This document shows positions 11,541-22,600 of a stretch of DNA of 64,000 nt, in pieces. The stretch is from Antedon mediterranea. Lineage: Eukaryota; Echinodermata; Crinoidea; Comatulida; Antedonidae. The notes under the pieces were generated by a model. That model did not search any database, had not been told where the DNA came from, and worked only from the letters and a program-made list of their open reading frames with translations. The stretch covers positions 15,477,001 to 15,541,000 of the forward strand of contig NC_092680.1 of assembly GCF_964355755.1 (NCBI RefSeq). Direction: 5' to 3'. Positions within the stretch are counted from its first letter, which is position 1, and every line of letters begins with the position of its first letter. Position numbers and translations under genes: made by a program.

Positions 11541-12776
11541 ATATATAAAGAGTTACGACATTAAATACGCGAATCGAAACAAGGAAATAACATTTTAATA
11601 TTGTCACTCAAATATATTATTACTTTAGCTTGTGTTTCTCGCATTCATCAACATAACTAAAGATGTCTGCTAAATACTTTATTGGCCTGCTAATATTTGT
11701 TGTTGTTAGTCCGAGTAACGCTTGGGTGTATCAATGTAAAGCTTACCCAACAACAAAGTAAGTGTTATTTTTATCGTTACTTAATCTAATCACGAATTGG
11801 TCGAATTTGATGATTCGGCACATTTAAGAAGTTTACCAAGGAGGTATAGTTATATTTGTATCATTATAATATGGTTAAATGAACTGAACTTAAATAGGAA
11901 GAACAAATTAAATTCGATTTTTAAGCAAGCGGTTAAGATTATACAGTAGGCACCGATGTTAAATTGTTAGAACACTTATGTAATGAAATGATGGCTAAAA
12001 AACTTAATTGTATTATGTCTGATGTTACTCACCCTGTCTTTGATACCCTTGTTACCTGATTCAATCAGTTATCAGGTTGTATAATAGAGATTTCAAACGC
12101 TAGTCCGCTAATTATTACTCATGTTTCTGTTACATTTCTCTGTTTATTATTTATTTTAATCTGGTAATTTATGTTATATTCATACTAACTCGAGTGTACC
12201 TAAGAAACCATATCTCATAACTGTATATTTTTGCCGTATCGTATCGTATCGTATTTAGAAAATAGGTCAGCCATCTTGAGATTCTTTATCATAACAACTA
12301 ATCTCGTTGAGACCGAACCAAATCGGTATCCATTTCAGAAATATTTTATAATTCCTAATATTTTGTATTTGAAGTTGTAATTTGTAGGCCTAAATAACTT
12401 CTTATTGTAAGATGATGTAATCCATCTTCTTCTTTTGTGCATTGCCCAATGAGGGATGAATACAGATATAATTATACTGATACTGATAATATAATTAATA
12501 TATACAATTGATGGTTTTCAGGAAGTGTGATCATTTCATGTTTTCTCAACTATGGCCTCCGACATTTTGTAAAATTGAAAAAGTAAGTACCGGGAGTAAA
12601 GTAGCCTAACTAACGTTTTTGTTACTACTAATATGAAGAAAAACAAAAGTGAATGTTCTTTCTATTTAACAGTGTAGCATTCCGACTGGTGTGAACACGT
12701 GGACTATTTATGGACTCTGGTAATGTAAATTATTCATCTATACATACTAATTTATTAATTTGTTTGGGTAGTATAC

Positions 12777-12885
12777 ATTAACAGGGGGAATTACCACCTA
12801 TCTGATAGGACAGTGATTAATTCACTATTGGTAATCCTTTGCCACATTGCCTAAAGACATAAAATAAAAATAAATAAAAACAGAT
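12777..12885. repeat. SINE tail fragment
   Basis: 'cagggggaattaccacctatctgatagg...cactattggtaatcctttgccacattgcctaaagacataaaataaa' resembles 33785-33870, and the duplicate is at 20330-20432. Probably the 3' part of the SINE family seen at 33.6 kb. Confidence 0.5.
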
Positions 12886-13439
12886 AATTATAAAGAAAGT
12901 GATGGATTCTTCATTTCTTACCTTAATTCAGTACCGTACCTTACATTATATTTTTCCGGCAGGCCCGATGCTGCTAACTATTACCTTTCGTTCTGTTATC
13001 CAAAACAAGTGTTCGATCCCAATTCAATCACGGTAAGAAACTATATTATAATTATTTAGACTATTTGCATATGATGCACAATCGTCCAATCACATAACCT
13101 GAATCTATGTACGTAGTGTAACGGATATGGATAAATGTAATAATTTTAACGTTTAACCCGAAGGACAATTTTTTGCGTTAGTAGGATTGGTCACTTGGTG
13201 TTGCAGTAATGATTGTTTATTAATTGTCTGATTGTTTAAAAACAAATTAATCAATCCTACTATTATACCCATCATAGAGTTTAGCGCCGGAACTGGTTAA
13301 TAATGCCTACATCATGCCATGATCTTTTAACAAATCACAGAACCTCACAAACATCACTCACTATCTAAAAGCATCACAACAAAATCAGTCATACTATAAA
13401 CTCATTTATTTATATTATATTATAACTTTCAAAATGCGA

Positions 13440-13590
13440 TCAGAGGATCCATCACATTGTGATCGAACAATTGCGGCGCAGTTTACGTCATCTAAGTGAA
13501 ACCAAACTTTACCCCGAAGAAAGTATTGCAGTGTCCTTACGTCTGGAGAACCAGAGTTTACGGTTGTTACGTAACAATGCTCATTTTTGC
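13440..13590. repeat. Interspersed repeat shared three times in the cluster
   Basis: 'aagtgaaaccaaactttaccccga...gagaaccagagtttacggttgttacgtaacaatgct' also occurs at 21000-21140 and 22905-22995. The third copy lies in RNase intron 5 beside MITE debris, so this looks like part of a mobile element and not a conserved exon. Confidence 0.6.
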
Positions 13591-13986
13591 TGTCAAGTAA
13601 GCATAGCTTAGGATGGCAAATAATATATCAAAGTATTTAATTAACAATAGGCAGCACATCCGCAAATAATATACCTTTAAAAAACATAAAAACAATAACT
13701 TCCTGGTCATTCATTAACTGTAGTCTTGTGGACAAATTGCGTCACTCATGTTTTGTAATTCACCTGAAGAGTGTGACCAGTGGCCATACGAAACAAGCGT
13801 GTAGTGAATAAATATGAAGTCACCTTAGTTCATCTCGTATCGTTTTTTTTTTTATTTAGCTCTACCTCAGTGTATCAAGCACTCTATCCAGGTGATCTGA
13901 ATTATTTATATATACCATGTCCCGCATACCTGGCTCAGCCTATATATTGTGCCAGTTCTGCGGTACATTTTATTTCGAAACCTGAG

Positions 13987-14029
13987 CTGCACTGACGAGA
14001 TCTAATAAGATCGAAACAGTACTCTGCAG
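13987..14029 (+). ncRNA. Decayed hammerhead ribozyme-like sequence (in RNase A intron 4)
   Basis: Core CTGACGA (13992-13998), stem II GATCT-AATA-AGATC (13999-14012), GAAA (14013-14016), and stem I CTGCA/TGCAG are present. Stem III plus the cleavage triplet is changed: CAGTACTC in place of CAGTGCTGTC, which breaks the A15-U16/C-G closing pairs. It is probably inactive. It sits in a 130-bp repeat (13909-14037) just upstream of a tRNA-derived SINE. Confidence 0.6.
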
Positions 14030-14062
14030 ATTGGATATAGATATATATATATATACATATAT

Positions 14063-14205
14063 GGTCTAATGGTTAGGACATCTGCATATCAAGCAGGCGG
14101 TCCGAGTTCGAGTCTCGGTTGGGGAGACATTCTCACAGATTTCCTCATCTTTATCGTTTAAAATTAATTAATTAAATGTCATTATATCACCGGGCGGTTT
14201 AGAAT
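14063..14205 (+). mobile_element. tRNA-derived SINE
   Basis: The tRNA-like head has an A box (GGTCTAATGGTTAGGACA), an anticodon-stem palindrome CTGCATATCAAGCAG, and a T arm with B box (GGTCCGAGTTCGAGTCTCGG). The tail is 'tctcacagatttcctcatctttatcg...aattaattaatt...accgggcggttt'. The first few acceptor bases are replaced by an (AT)n tract. Confidence 0.8.
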
Positions 14206-14603
14206 TACTGTTCTTTGCCTGATTTGTTTTTATATATATAATACTGTATATATGAAATGTTGTAATTTAGTCGTGTAACTTTTAAATTAACTTTGAAGCT
14301 AAAACAGATTTTTATGTTTTCAATTGGGTGTGCTAGGACATCACGGATAAGTTGCAACTCGTATGGCCATCGTTAAAATACAACGAAGAAAATATGTATT
14401 TCTGGTAAAGACATACTTTTAATTGTGCTTAATATTTGTTTTATTTATGGATAATTCATAATATTCATGTTTTAATATTACAATGTGTATAGAGTTGTTA
14501 TGTGTGTTTTTCATTTACGTGGTCTGTTTTAATTGTAAATGAACAAGTAAATTAAAATGAAAAAATAAACAAAATAAAAATAAACAAATAGGGCCTATAC
14601 TGT

Positions 14604-14879
14604 GAATTAGTCAAAACAAATTGTGTGTCGTCCGAACCTGTGAGCAATTCCACCCAGATATACTTATTCTATTTGTTGGTATACGCCATGGTATCATTGA
14701 CATTCTATAATTTATTCTTGAATGTGACGACCAGTTAGAGAAGAAATAAATAAATATTTATTGTCTTATATTTCAACGATATACAAAATAAAACAAATGA
14801 AACTTGTTAGTCTCTAATATTGTCAAGGGTCACTTCTGGTCATCATCCTCGTCACAATAATCATCATCTAGCCCTTTTC
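14604..14879. other. Unit junction, no gene seen
   Basis: Sequence after the end of unit A homology and before clear unit B homology. It contains 'aataaataaatatttattgtc' and a small (tca)n-like stretch at 14838-14870. No exon recognised. Confidence 0.5.
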
Positions 14880-15282
14880 TTCGTGGGAATTCCTTCTAGG
14901 AAACACAGTTGTTGGCACTTAAGCATTATACTTGTAGAGGGAACGGTGAATAATTCAATTACGGAGCGACCCAACGACCACATTCGGTAAAGAACCAAAA
15001 TACAGAAACTTCTTAACTTAAACCAAAACTTTAAAATAAAAAAGTGAATACATTGGTCAACTCAATTTCGACAAGATACAAACTCACAATAAAATATCAA
15101 CAACATTATTTATTTCTGCCAACAAAAACACGATGCTCTGATAATGAGTATAATATATAATAATGCATGTTGTTTAGTAGAGTACTCTTCATTTCGAAAC
15201 GGTGCATTTTTGTTGTGAATACTATTAGCATTTTGCAAAGCACGCTCGTTGAGCTTGTGCACTCTTTGTGTTCATAATCAGT

Positions 15283-15411
15283 GTACCATGTCCTGCATAC
15301 CTGGCTCAGCCTATATATTGTGCCAGTTCTGCGGTACATTTCATTTCGAAACATGGGCTGCACTGACGAGATCTAATAAGATCGAAACAGTGCTGTCTGC
15401 AGATTGGATAA
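15283..15411 (+). repeat. 130-bp repeat carrying the hammerhead motif
   Basis: 'accatgtcctgcatacctgg...gccagttctgcggtacatt' leads into the hammerhead. Copies are at 13909-14037 and 21456-21584; unlike those, this one has no tRNA-like SINE behind it. The reverse-strand open frame here is spurious. Confidence 0.75.
15358..15402 (+). ncRNA. Type I hammerhead ribozyme (minimal stem III)
   Basis: All core elements are in order. Stem I 5' strand CTGCA is at 15358-15362 and CUGACGA at 15363-15369. Stem II GATCT (15370-15374), loop AATA and AGATC (15379-15383) follow. GAAA is at 15384-15387. Stem III is CAG (15388-15390), 2-nt loop TG, CTG (15393-15395). The cleavage triplet is GUC, with predicted scission after C15397. 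Stem I 3' strand TGCAG is at 15398-15402. The A of GAAA pairs with U15396, as the fold requires. The very short stem III resembles the minimal type I hammerheads of animal retroelements (for example Penelope-like and schistosome SINE-type), which often cleave best as dimers. Located between the truncated RNase copy and BRICHOS copy B. Confidence 0.75.
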
Positions 15412-15549
15412 TAATGTATGTATAATGTTTTTGTATTCATCTGTGTAATTTAAGTATAGAATTAACCGAATGAAATAAGCAAAAGTTCTTTTATGAACAT
15501 GAGCAGTTATTACGAAAAAAAATAGTTGAATCATCAAGTTTATACTGTA

Positions 15550-17042
15550 CTACTTAATATGGATGATTACAACAACTACGCATTCGCGATAGTAACACAC
15601 GCAGACATAGATAACGTCTCGTTTGTTTCGAGATAATTCATCACTTTCGGCAGTAGGGGACTGATCTTCTGACAAACGGGTTGCCCAGTAAGTCTTCACA
15701 CCAGAACAATTATCGGCAATTTTATCGACAACAACACGTCTCAGAAGCGATGATGGAATTTCTTCCTCTCTCTCAAACGTAACTGATGGAAATTCTCCAT
15801 TATTTAGCTAAAACGATATTATAAAAATGTTAACAATTTCATGCCGAGTGGTCGCCATTCTGAATTGAAAGGAGTGAATTGGAATCCATCGTATCATATT
15901 TGAATTGGGTCATTGTTTCTCAAATAAAAAACATGTTTACATTTGGACTACAAAATTTGGAATGTTGACGTTTTATCTTAGGGGCTTCATTTGTGTACCA
16001 AATTTAAACCAAATACATGACGTGACGATGTACTGTAATTCATTTCGTTCAATTGAGGTGGAATGAGTAGTTGATGGCTTTAATAATTAAAAAAGGTGTG
16101 TTTTATACCTATTTAATACTAAATAAATGACTCCTCAAAACTAGGGCCTATACTTACCCAACCACGGTCGTTCCAATCCAAACTGTCATCCTCCCACACA
16201 TAACACGCATTATCACTGTCACTGTACGCCGCAACAAGTTTCTATAAAAAAAGAGCGTATTATTATTAAATGATTATACAAAGTAGAATGAGTTTATGAT
16301 CCTTATCTCTATTAATTTACCTGCCGAAAGTCATAAATAAGCGTTCCTCCCTCAGTTACATTGTGAATCTTTTCAAAGAATACAGTTTCAACACGGTCAG
16401 ATATTTTAGTAGTAATTTCAATCGAGTGCTTCAGTCCATTGTCTTCTGATGTTCTATAGATAATCTCCTAATAAATAAATAATTCATGTTCTATTATTTA
16501 ATAACAATCAATTGTTTGACTGAATCGCTATACTGTACGTGGCTGACCGTACTGACCTGAATTATGATGCACTTACTAATTTTGTTTACTTCAAATTTTG
16601 TTAAACTTAATATTTAATTTTGCTTCAAATAAAATATTCGTACTTACTGTATCGTCTACCATATCTGCATACCTGTAGTAAAGAACAACTGAACCAACTA
16701 CACTGATAACCAGGACGGTAGTAACCAAAATAAGTGCAATTTGATTTCTGTTGAGTTTCGACATCTTTCTAGGAAGACTTTCCTGAAATTAAGTATACAG
16801 TTCTCTTGTATTTTATGATAGTACAACCTTCTGTAACTGCAGTCGGTATGATTATTTACAAATGCAATTAAATTGTATTCCAATTACGGTAAACAATAAT
16901 ATTGCAAGCGTTTCTAACGATTCATTCAAACTATCATACTTGTATTTAAACCAGACAGTTTAAATTGAGAACGTACCTTAATGTTTATTTGAGTATCGTC
17001 TTCGTTTGTCTTCTTTTCTTTCGTAATCGTTTTTGGAAACAT
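15550..17042 (-). CDS. BRICHOS-domain precursor with C-terminal 3-Cys peptide (copy B)
   Basis: A paralogue of the gene at 3647-5347 with identical structure: exons 17042-16977, 16782-16648, 16467-16321, 16241-16158 and 15807-15550, all introns phase 0, giving 229 aa. The membrane segment, the BRICHOS Asp (LIYDF) and both BRICHOS Cys (NACYVW, DNCSG) are kept, as is the RNKR furin-type site. The released tail is 22 residues and reads CVCYYRECVV: the first three Cys of copy A are conserved, the fourth is Val, and the end is a Val/Ile-rich segment. Odd cysteine number suggests dimerisation, a changed role, or decay, although no frame damage is visible. Most differences from copy A lie in the last exon. 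Confidence 0.83.
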
Positions 17043-17284
17043 CTTGACAGTTGAATATAGACAACACTAACTGCTAACTATGACGATTTCACGAACTTTT
17101 ATACCAACGGGAAGCACAATAAATCCGGTTTACCATAGAACTTTGCTTTTCAGAAATTAACAATGGATTCAACATTATTATATAACGAGGAACTATATTA
17201 TCATTGTTCTGTAAAGAAATAAGTAATATCTTATTGAACATAATATATGAAGATGCTATATTTACAACAACAAACATTATTGAT

Positions 17285-18570
17285 TGTTTATTGACGCTTT
17301 AATGCATCATCCATACAGTTTCTTAAACTCACTAAATTGTATTAGATTTAATTGTTCTATTTGTTTTGGCACAGCGCAGCATTTCAAATGTTATAATAGG
17401 TTATTATAGTAGTGTGAAGAAACATGATACGTACGGTACTAGTTAAATTGAACAACACTGAAGTTTGTCCAACCTAACGGCATTATTATGGAACAAATTA
17501 AACACAACTTATTTTTTTAACTAAATACAAATATTAACATAACAGAAAATAAGAAGAGCACTATTATTTAATAATGCTTTATTCTTAGTATTTATTTAGG
17601 CACATATTCAAGATGTACCAACATGTATCTAATAGCAACGGCTTTAATTGAAAACAAAGCATAACAGAGTATAATTATGAAGTGTATGCAAACTCACATG
17701 ATTATTATGGCACAAAAATGAATATCAATAATAATTTAACAAAACAAAATTATTATTATTATTAGATTATAATTTATAAATAATTACAAATTCTATACAT
17801 TACAAAAACATTTACATATAAGCGTAGTAGAAAGCATTATTGCTGGAAGAAATAGATACACTTCACAAAACACTGTTACCAATACGATTGAACCCTTATT
17901 CGTAATAGACCGGGCGCCCATAGAATGTATTCATGGGAAAAGCCAGAAGGTTTGATGGGCTGATTATTGAGATATATGACCAAGATTCGGGTCCTATCCT
18001 GTAAATTTACTCCGGGGACACCAAATAAGAGGGGTAAAAAATGGATTTAATTATTTGAAAAGTCACACGGATAAACGTTGTTGGACATATGTGTATACAA
18101 TGTTAAAACAGAAATGGCAGCAACTTTATCCTATAAGTTGCCCGAGAGGCAGTACCCCAAGTGACCACTCAAACATTGTGTTTTTCATGTCAAGAGCCAC
18201 GCACCTGATTTCTTTTGTATTGTAACTGTTACACATTGGGATGCACAAAAATACCATTGACAACAATTTTATCCTGTAAGTTGCCCCAGACTGTAGCCCT
18301 AAAATGCCCGCCATAACAGATTTAACCATGCAAATATAAACACGGCAAATTCCTGTTACATTGTAACTATTACCCTTTGGGATATACGAGAATACCATTG
18401 GCAGCAACTTTATCCTGTAAGTTGCCTCAGACACTAAGTAGCCCAACAATTTCCGATTCCGACCCCTACAAGATTTAATAACTCGAAAACTAGATTAAAT
18501 TGGCTATCAAAACAATATCTATGATCTATAGATCATATATTATATCGAACGCTTTATTAGAAATATCAGT
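17285..18570. other. Intergenic DNA between divergent genes, unit B
   Basis: Matches 6526-8190 of unit A without the nested TIR element. It contains a (TTA)n stretch near 17748-17765 and the 'ttatcctgtaagttgcc' degenerate repeat at 18100-18450. No exon recognised; the 107-residue reverse open frame is repeat-derived. Confidence 0.6.
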
Positions 18571-18571
18571 G

Positions 18572-19608
18572 AGATCAAGAGAAGATATTGAGCCTCTTCT
18601 TTGAGTGCTAGTAATGAAACAATTGTAAATATCTATAAAAATGATTGTCATTATTTTTTGGCTGATAAGGGGCTTAATTTCAACTTTAAACTTTTTTTCA
18701 GCAATTTCAGGTAAAGAAACAAGTCTAGGCCTAGTGGACTACCATTGGTGTCTAATCCAAAAATAAGAACAAACAATTATTAGTAACAAACAATAATTGT
18801 TCAGTTTGTTTTGGGTTTTTGTGTTACAAGTTTTTATCAGTCACATTTTTAAATAAAATTATGAAATATAATACGGAATGGTAAAATATTTTATCCGCTG
18901 ACCAAATATAGATAACATATTAAAACTTTACTTGTGGTGTTTCTATTCAACTTCTACTTTTTATTTCCGCGACATATCAACATTATCCACTATACTCACT
19001 GACCTTGATATGGTAAAAACAATTTGAACTACTTACTACTGTGGCGAAAGGAATGGTTTAATATACAGAATTTTATTTTGGAAAATGTTAAGAAGTTCAT
19101 CTTGTTTCCTTGTGATTTCTGCTACACATTGATTTAACCAAATTTACTCTTCGTCGTCAATTTGAAAGGCCATTTTTTGGCCCATGCAAACACATTCATG
19201 GTAACTTTCAAATATAGGCTACGTTATTTTCCTCTACGGTGTTTTTTTTTAAATAGAATTATTCCCTCCTATCATTGTTCTACTTTATGTTAACGCTATA
19301 TTGTGTAACGGTAAACAATGTGAACATATTATGAACAATCTCATAAAATAAAAAGAAAACGACTACAAACAAAAGAAATAAGCGCCTTTGAGCATTTTGG
19401 TGAACATGTGATGCGCTTAACAAATATTATTATAAGCCTGGAGGTATGGAAGTATTGGCGCAGAATAACATAATATAGATCTGAAAAAATCCGCCTATGA
19501 GTGAAACTGAAATACGCCATTCGAAACAAGGAAATAACATTTTAATATTGTCACTCATTAATATACTACTGTAGCTTGTGTTTCTCGCATTCATCAACGT
19601 AACTAAAG
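18572..19608 (+). promoter_or_regulatory. Putative upstream/promoter region of RNase T2 copy B (single copy)
   Basis: Homologue of the 1.2 kb units of 8.2-11.65 kb, present once. Its end ('cattcgaaacaaggaaataacattttaatattgtcactcattaatatac') lies 45-110 bp before the start codon and is conserved with unit A, so the transcription start is probably there. No experimental support. Confidence 0.45.
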
Positions 19609-22600
19609 ATGCCTGCTACATACTTTATTGGCCTGCTAATATTTGTTGTTGTTATTCCGAGTAACGCTTGGGTGTATCAATGTAAAGCTTACCCAACAAC
19701 AAAGTAAGTGTTATTTTTATCGTTACTTAATCATCATCATCATCTTGGTCGAATGTGATGATTCGGCACATTTAGGAAGTTTACCAAGGAGGTATAGTCA
19801 TATTTATAATATAGTTCAGCTATCTTGAGATTCTTTATCATAACAAATAATTAATCTCGATGACCGATCCCAATCGATATCAATTCAGGAATATTTAATA
19901 ATTCCTAAGAGTTTTATATTTAATATTATTTGAAATTTTAATTTGTAGGCCTACTTCTTATTGTAAGATGATGTAATCCATCTCCTTCTTTTGCCCCATG
20001 AGGGATGAATAACGATATAATTATACTGATACTGATAATATAATTAATATATACAATTGATGGTTTTCAGGAAGTGTGATCATTTCACGTTTTCTCAACT
20101 ATGGCCTCCGACATTTTGTAAAATTGAAAAAGTAAGTACCGGGAGTAAAGTAGCCTAACTAACGTTTTTGTTACTACTAATATGAAGAAAAACAAAAGTG
20201 AATGTTCTTTCTATTTAACAGTGTAGCATTCCGACTGGTGTGAACACGTGGACTATCCATGGACTCTGGTAATGTAAATTATTCATCTATACATACTAAT
20301 TTGTTAATTTGTTTGGGTAGTATACATTAACAGGGGGATTACCACCTATCTGATAGGACAGTGATTAATTCACTATTGGTAATCCTTTGCCACATTGCCT
20401 AAAGACATAAAATAAAAATAAATAAAAACAGATAATTATAAAGAAAATGATGGATTCTTCATTTCTTACCTTAATTTAGTACCGTACGTACTTTACATTA
20501 TATTTCTTCCGGCAGGCCCGATGCTCCTAACTATTACCTTTCGTTCTGTTATCCAAAACAAGTGTTCGATCCCAATTCAATCACGGTAAGAAACTATATT
20601 ATAATTATTTAGACTATTTGCATATGATGCACAATCGTCCAATCACATAACCTGAATCTATGAACGTAGTGTAACGGATATGGATAAATGTAATAATTTT
20701 AACGTTTAACCCGAAGGACAATTTTTTGCGTTAGTAGGATTGGTCACTTGGTGTTGCAGTAATGATTGTTTATTAATTGTCTTTAAAAACAAATTAATCA
20801 ATCCTACTATTATATCCATCATAGAGTTTAGCGCCGAAACTGGTTAATAATGCCTACATCATGCCATAGTCTTTTAACAAATCACAGAACCTCACAAACA
20901 TCACTCACTATCTAAAAGCATCACACCAAAATCAGTCCTACTATAAACTCATTTATTTATATTATATTATAACTTTCAAAATGCGATCGGATGATCCATC
21001 ACATTCTGATTGAACAATTGCGGCGCAGTTTACGTCATCTAAGTGAAACCAAACTTTACCCCGAAGAAAGTATTGCAGTGTCCTTACGTCTGGAGAACCA
21101 GAGTTTACGGTTGTTACGTAACAATGCTCATTTTTGCTGTCAAGTAAGCATAGCTTAAGATGGCAAATAATATATATAAGTATTTAATTAACAATAGGCA
21201 GCACATCCGTAAATAATATACCTTTAAAAAACATAAAAACAATAACTTCCTGGTCATTCATTAACTGTAGTCTTGTGGACAATTTGCGTCACTCATGGTT
21301 TGTAATTCACCTGAAGAGTGTGACCACTGGCCATACGAAACAAGCGTGTAGTGAATAAATATGAAGTCACCTTAGTTCATCTCGTATCGTTTTTTTTTAT
21401 TATTTAGCTCTACCTCAGTGTATCAAGCACTCTATCCAGGTGATCTGAATTATTTATATATACCATGTCCCGCATACCTGGCTCAGCCTATATATTGTGC
21501 CAGTTCTGCGGTACATTTTATTTCGAAACCTGAGCTGCACTGACGAGATCTAATAAGATCGAAACAGTACTCTGAAGATTGGATATAGATATATATATAT
21601 ATACATATATGGTCTAATGGTTAGGACATCTGCATATCAAGCAGGCGGTCCGAGTTCGAGTCTCGGTTGGGGCGACATTCTCACAGATTTCCTCATCTTT
21701 ATCGTTTAAAATTAATTAATTAAATGTCATTATATCACCGGGCGGTTTAGAATTACTGTTCTTTGCCTGATTGGTTTTTATATATATAATACTGTATATA
21801 TGAAATGTTGTAATTTAGTCGTGTAACTTTTAAATTAACTTTGAAGCTAAAACAGATTTTTATGTTTTCAATTGGGTGTGCTAGGACATCACGGATAAGT
21901 TGCAACTCGTATGGCCATCGTTAAAATACAACGAAGAAAATATGTATTTCTGGTAAAGACATACTTTTAATTGTGCTTAATATTTGTTTTATTTATGGAT
22001 AATTCATAATATTCATGTTTTAATATTACAATGTGTATAGAGTTGTTATGTGTGTTTTTCATTTACGTGGTCTGTTTTAATTGTAAATGAACAAGTAAAT
22101 TAAAATGAAAAAATAAACAAAATAAAAATAAACAAATAAGGCCTATACTATGAATAAAATAAAACAACTAGAGCATTCTCAAACTGAGTGACGTTGTTGA
22201 TGAAATGTTACTGATTTTTAAAGGATTTACTGTTTATTTTTATAATTTTTTTTCCTTTAGGCAAAACGAATGGTGCAAACACGGAAGTTGTGCGCTTAAC
22301 TGCACGACTGAAACAGATTCAGAGAGAAATTATTTCAACAAGACGGTTGATTTAAATAAAAAGTTTAGTATTGATAAGTAAGTTCTATTACAGGAAATTC
22401 TTATACTATAAACTTTGGTATTGAATCATTACAGAGCCAAACATATCTTATATATTATGATCATTTTAGACAAATGGCAAATCTTAATTACTTCTGACAA
22501 AATATCGTCATCGTAGACTAGATTACATGTAGAGTGCATGTTTTTCTGCCTAGAAGCTTGTTCCGCAACAACGCAAGTGATTTGACCCATCACCGGCGAT

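Larger units (their letters stand above)
8190..11655 (+). repeat. Triplicated ~1.2 kb upstream region of RNase T2 copy A
   Basis: Three direct copies begin near 8198, 9297 and 10507 ('tcaagagaagat..ttgagc..cttctttcagtgttagta'); the last two are about 1210 bp apart. The end of each unit contains 'cgaaacaaggaaataacattttaatattgtcactcaaatata...gtagcttgtgtttct', which in the last copy directly precedes the RNase start codon. Unit B has this region once (about 18572-19608). The array therefore duplicates the likely promoter/5'UTR. Confidence 0.8.
11663..14404 (+). pseudogene. RNase T2 copy A, exons 1-5 only, catalytic His lost
   Basis: Exons 11663-11757, 12522-12582, 12673-12719, 12963-13032 and 14337-14404 keep proper splice sites and the same phases as copy B. 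They encode a signal peptide (MSAKYFIGLLIFVVV...SNA) and the N-terminal half of an RNase T2 fold. The CAS I block reads WTIYGLWP instead of WTIHGLWP: two adjacent changes (ATTTAT for ATCCAT) replace the catalytic His with Tyr. No exons 6-8 follow before the duplication breakpoint near 14603, so CAS II is missing. The copy is either a truncated pseudogene or an alternative 5' cassette that splices to the exons at 22261-23964; phases would allow this. Confidence 0.8.
2215..14603. repeat. Segmental duplication unit A
   Basis: This unit aligns with 14880-22155: same minus-strand BRICHOS gene, same intergenic DNA and same RNase T2 exons 1-5. It is longer than unit B because of an 891-bp insertion (5620-6510), a nested TIR element (7695-8051), two extra 1.2 kb repeats (8.2-10.5 kb) and a minisatellite (11.24-11.54 kb). 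The right breakpoint is within RNase intron 5, just after the 'aaataaacaaata(g)ggcctatact' word. Confidence 0.85.
14880..22155. repeat. Segmental duplication unit B
   Basis: The second copy of the BRICHOS/RNase T2 module. Homology is patchy in the left part but nearly base-for-base from about 20040 to 22150 against 12490-14600. The right end lies in RNase intron 5. Confidence 0.85.

Noticed and set aside
11363-11548. 61-codon open frame
   Set aside because: Lies wholly in the 52-bp minisatellite.
18126-18449. 107-codon minus-strand frame
   Set aside because: Derived from the degenerate 'ttatcctgtaagttgcc' repeat that is duplicated at 7.4 kb with stops.
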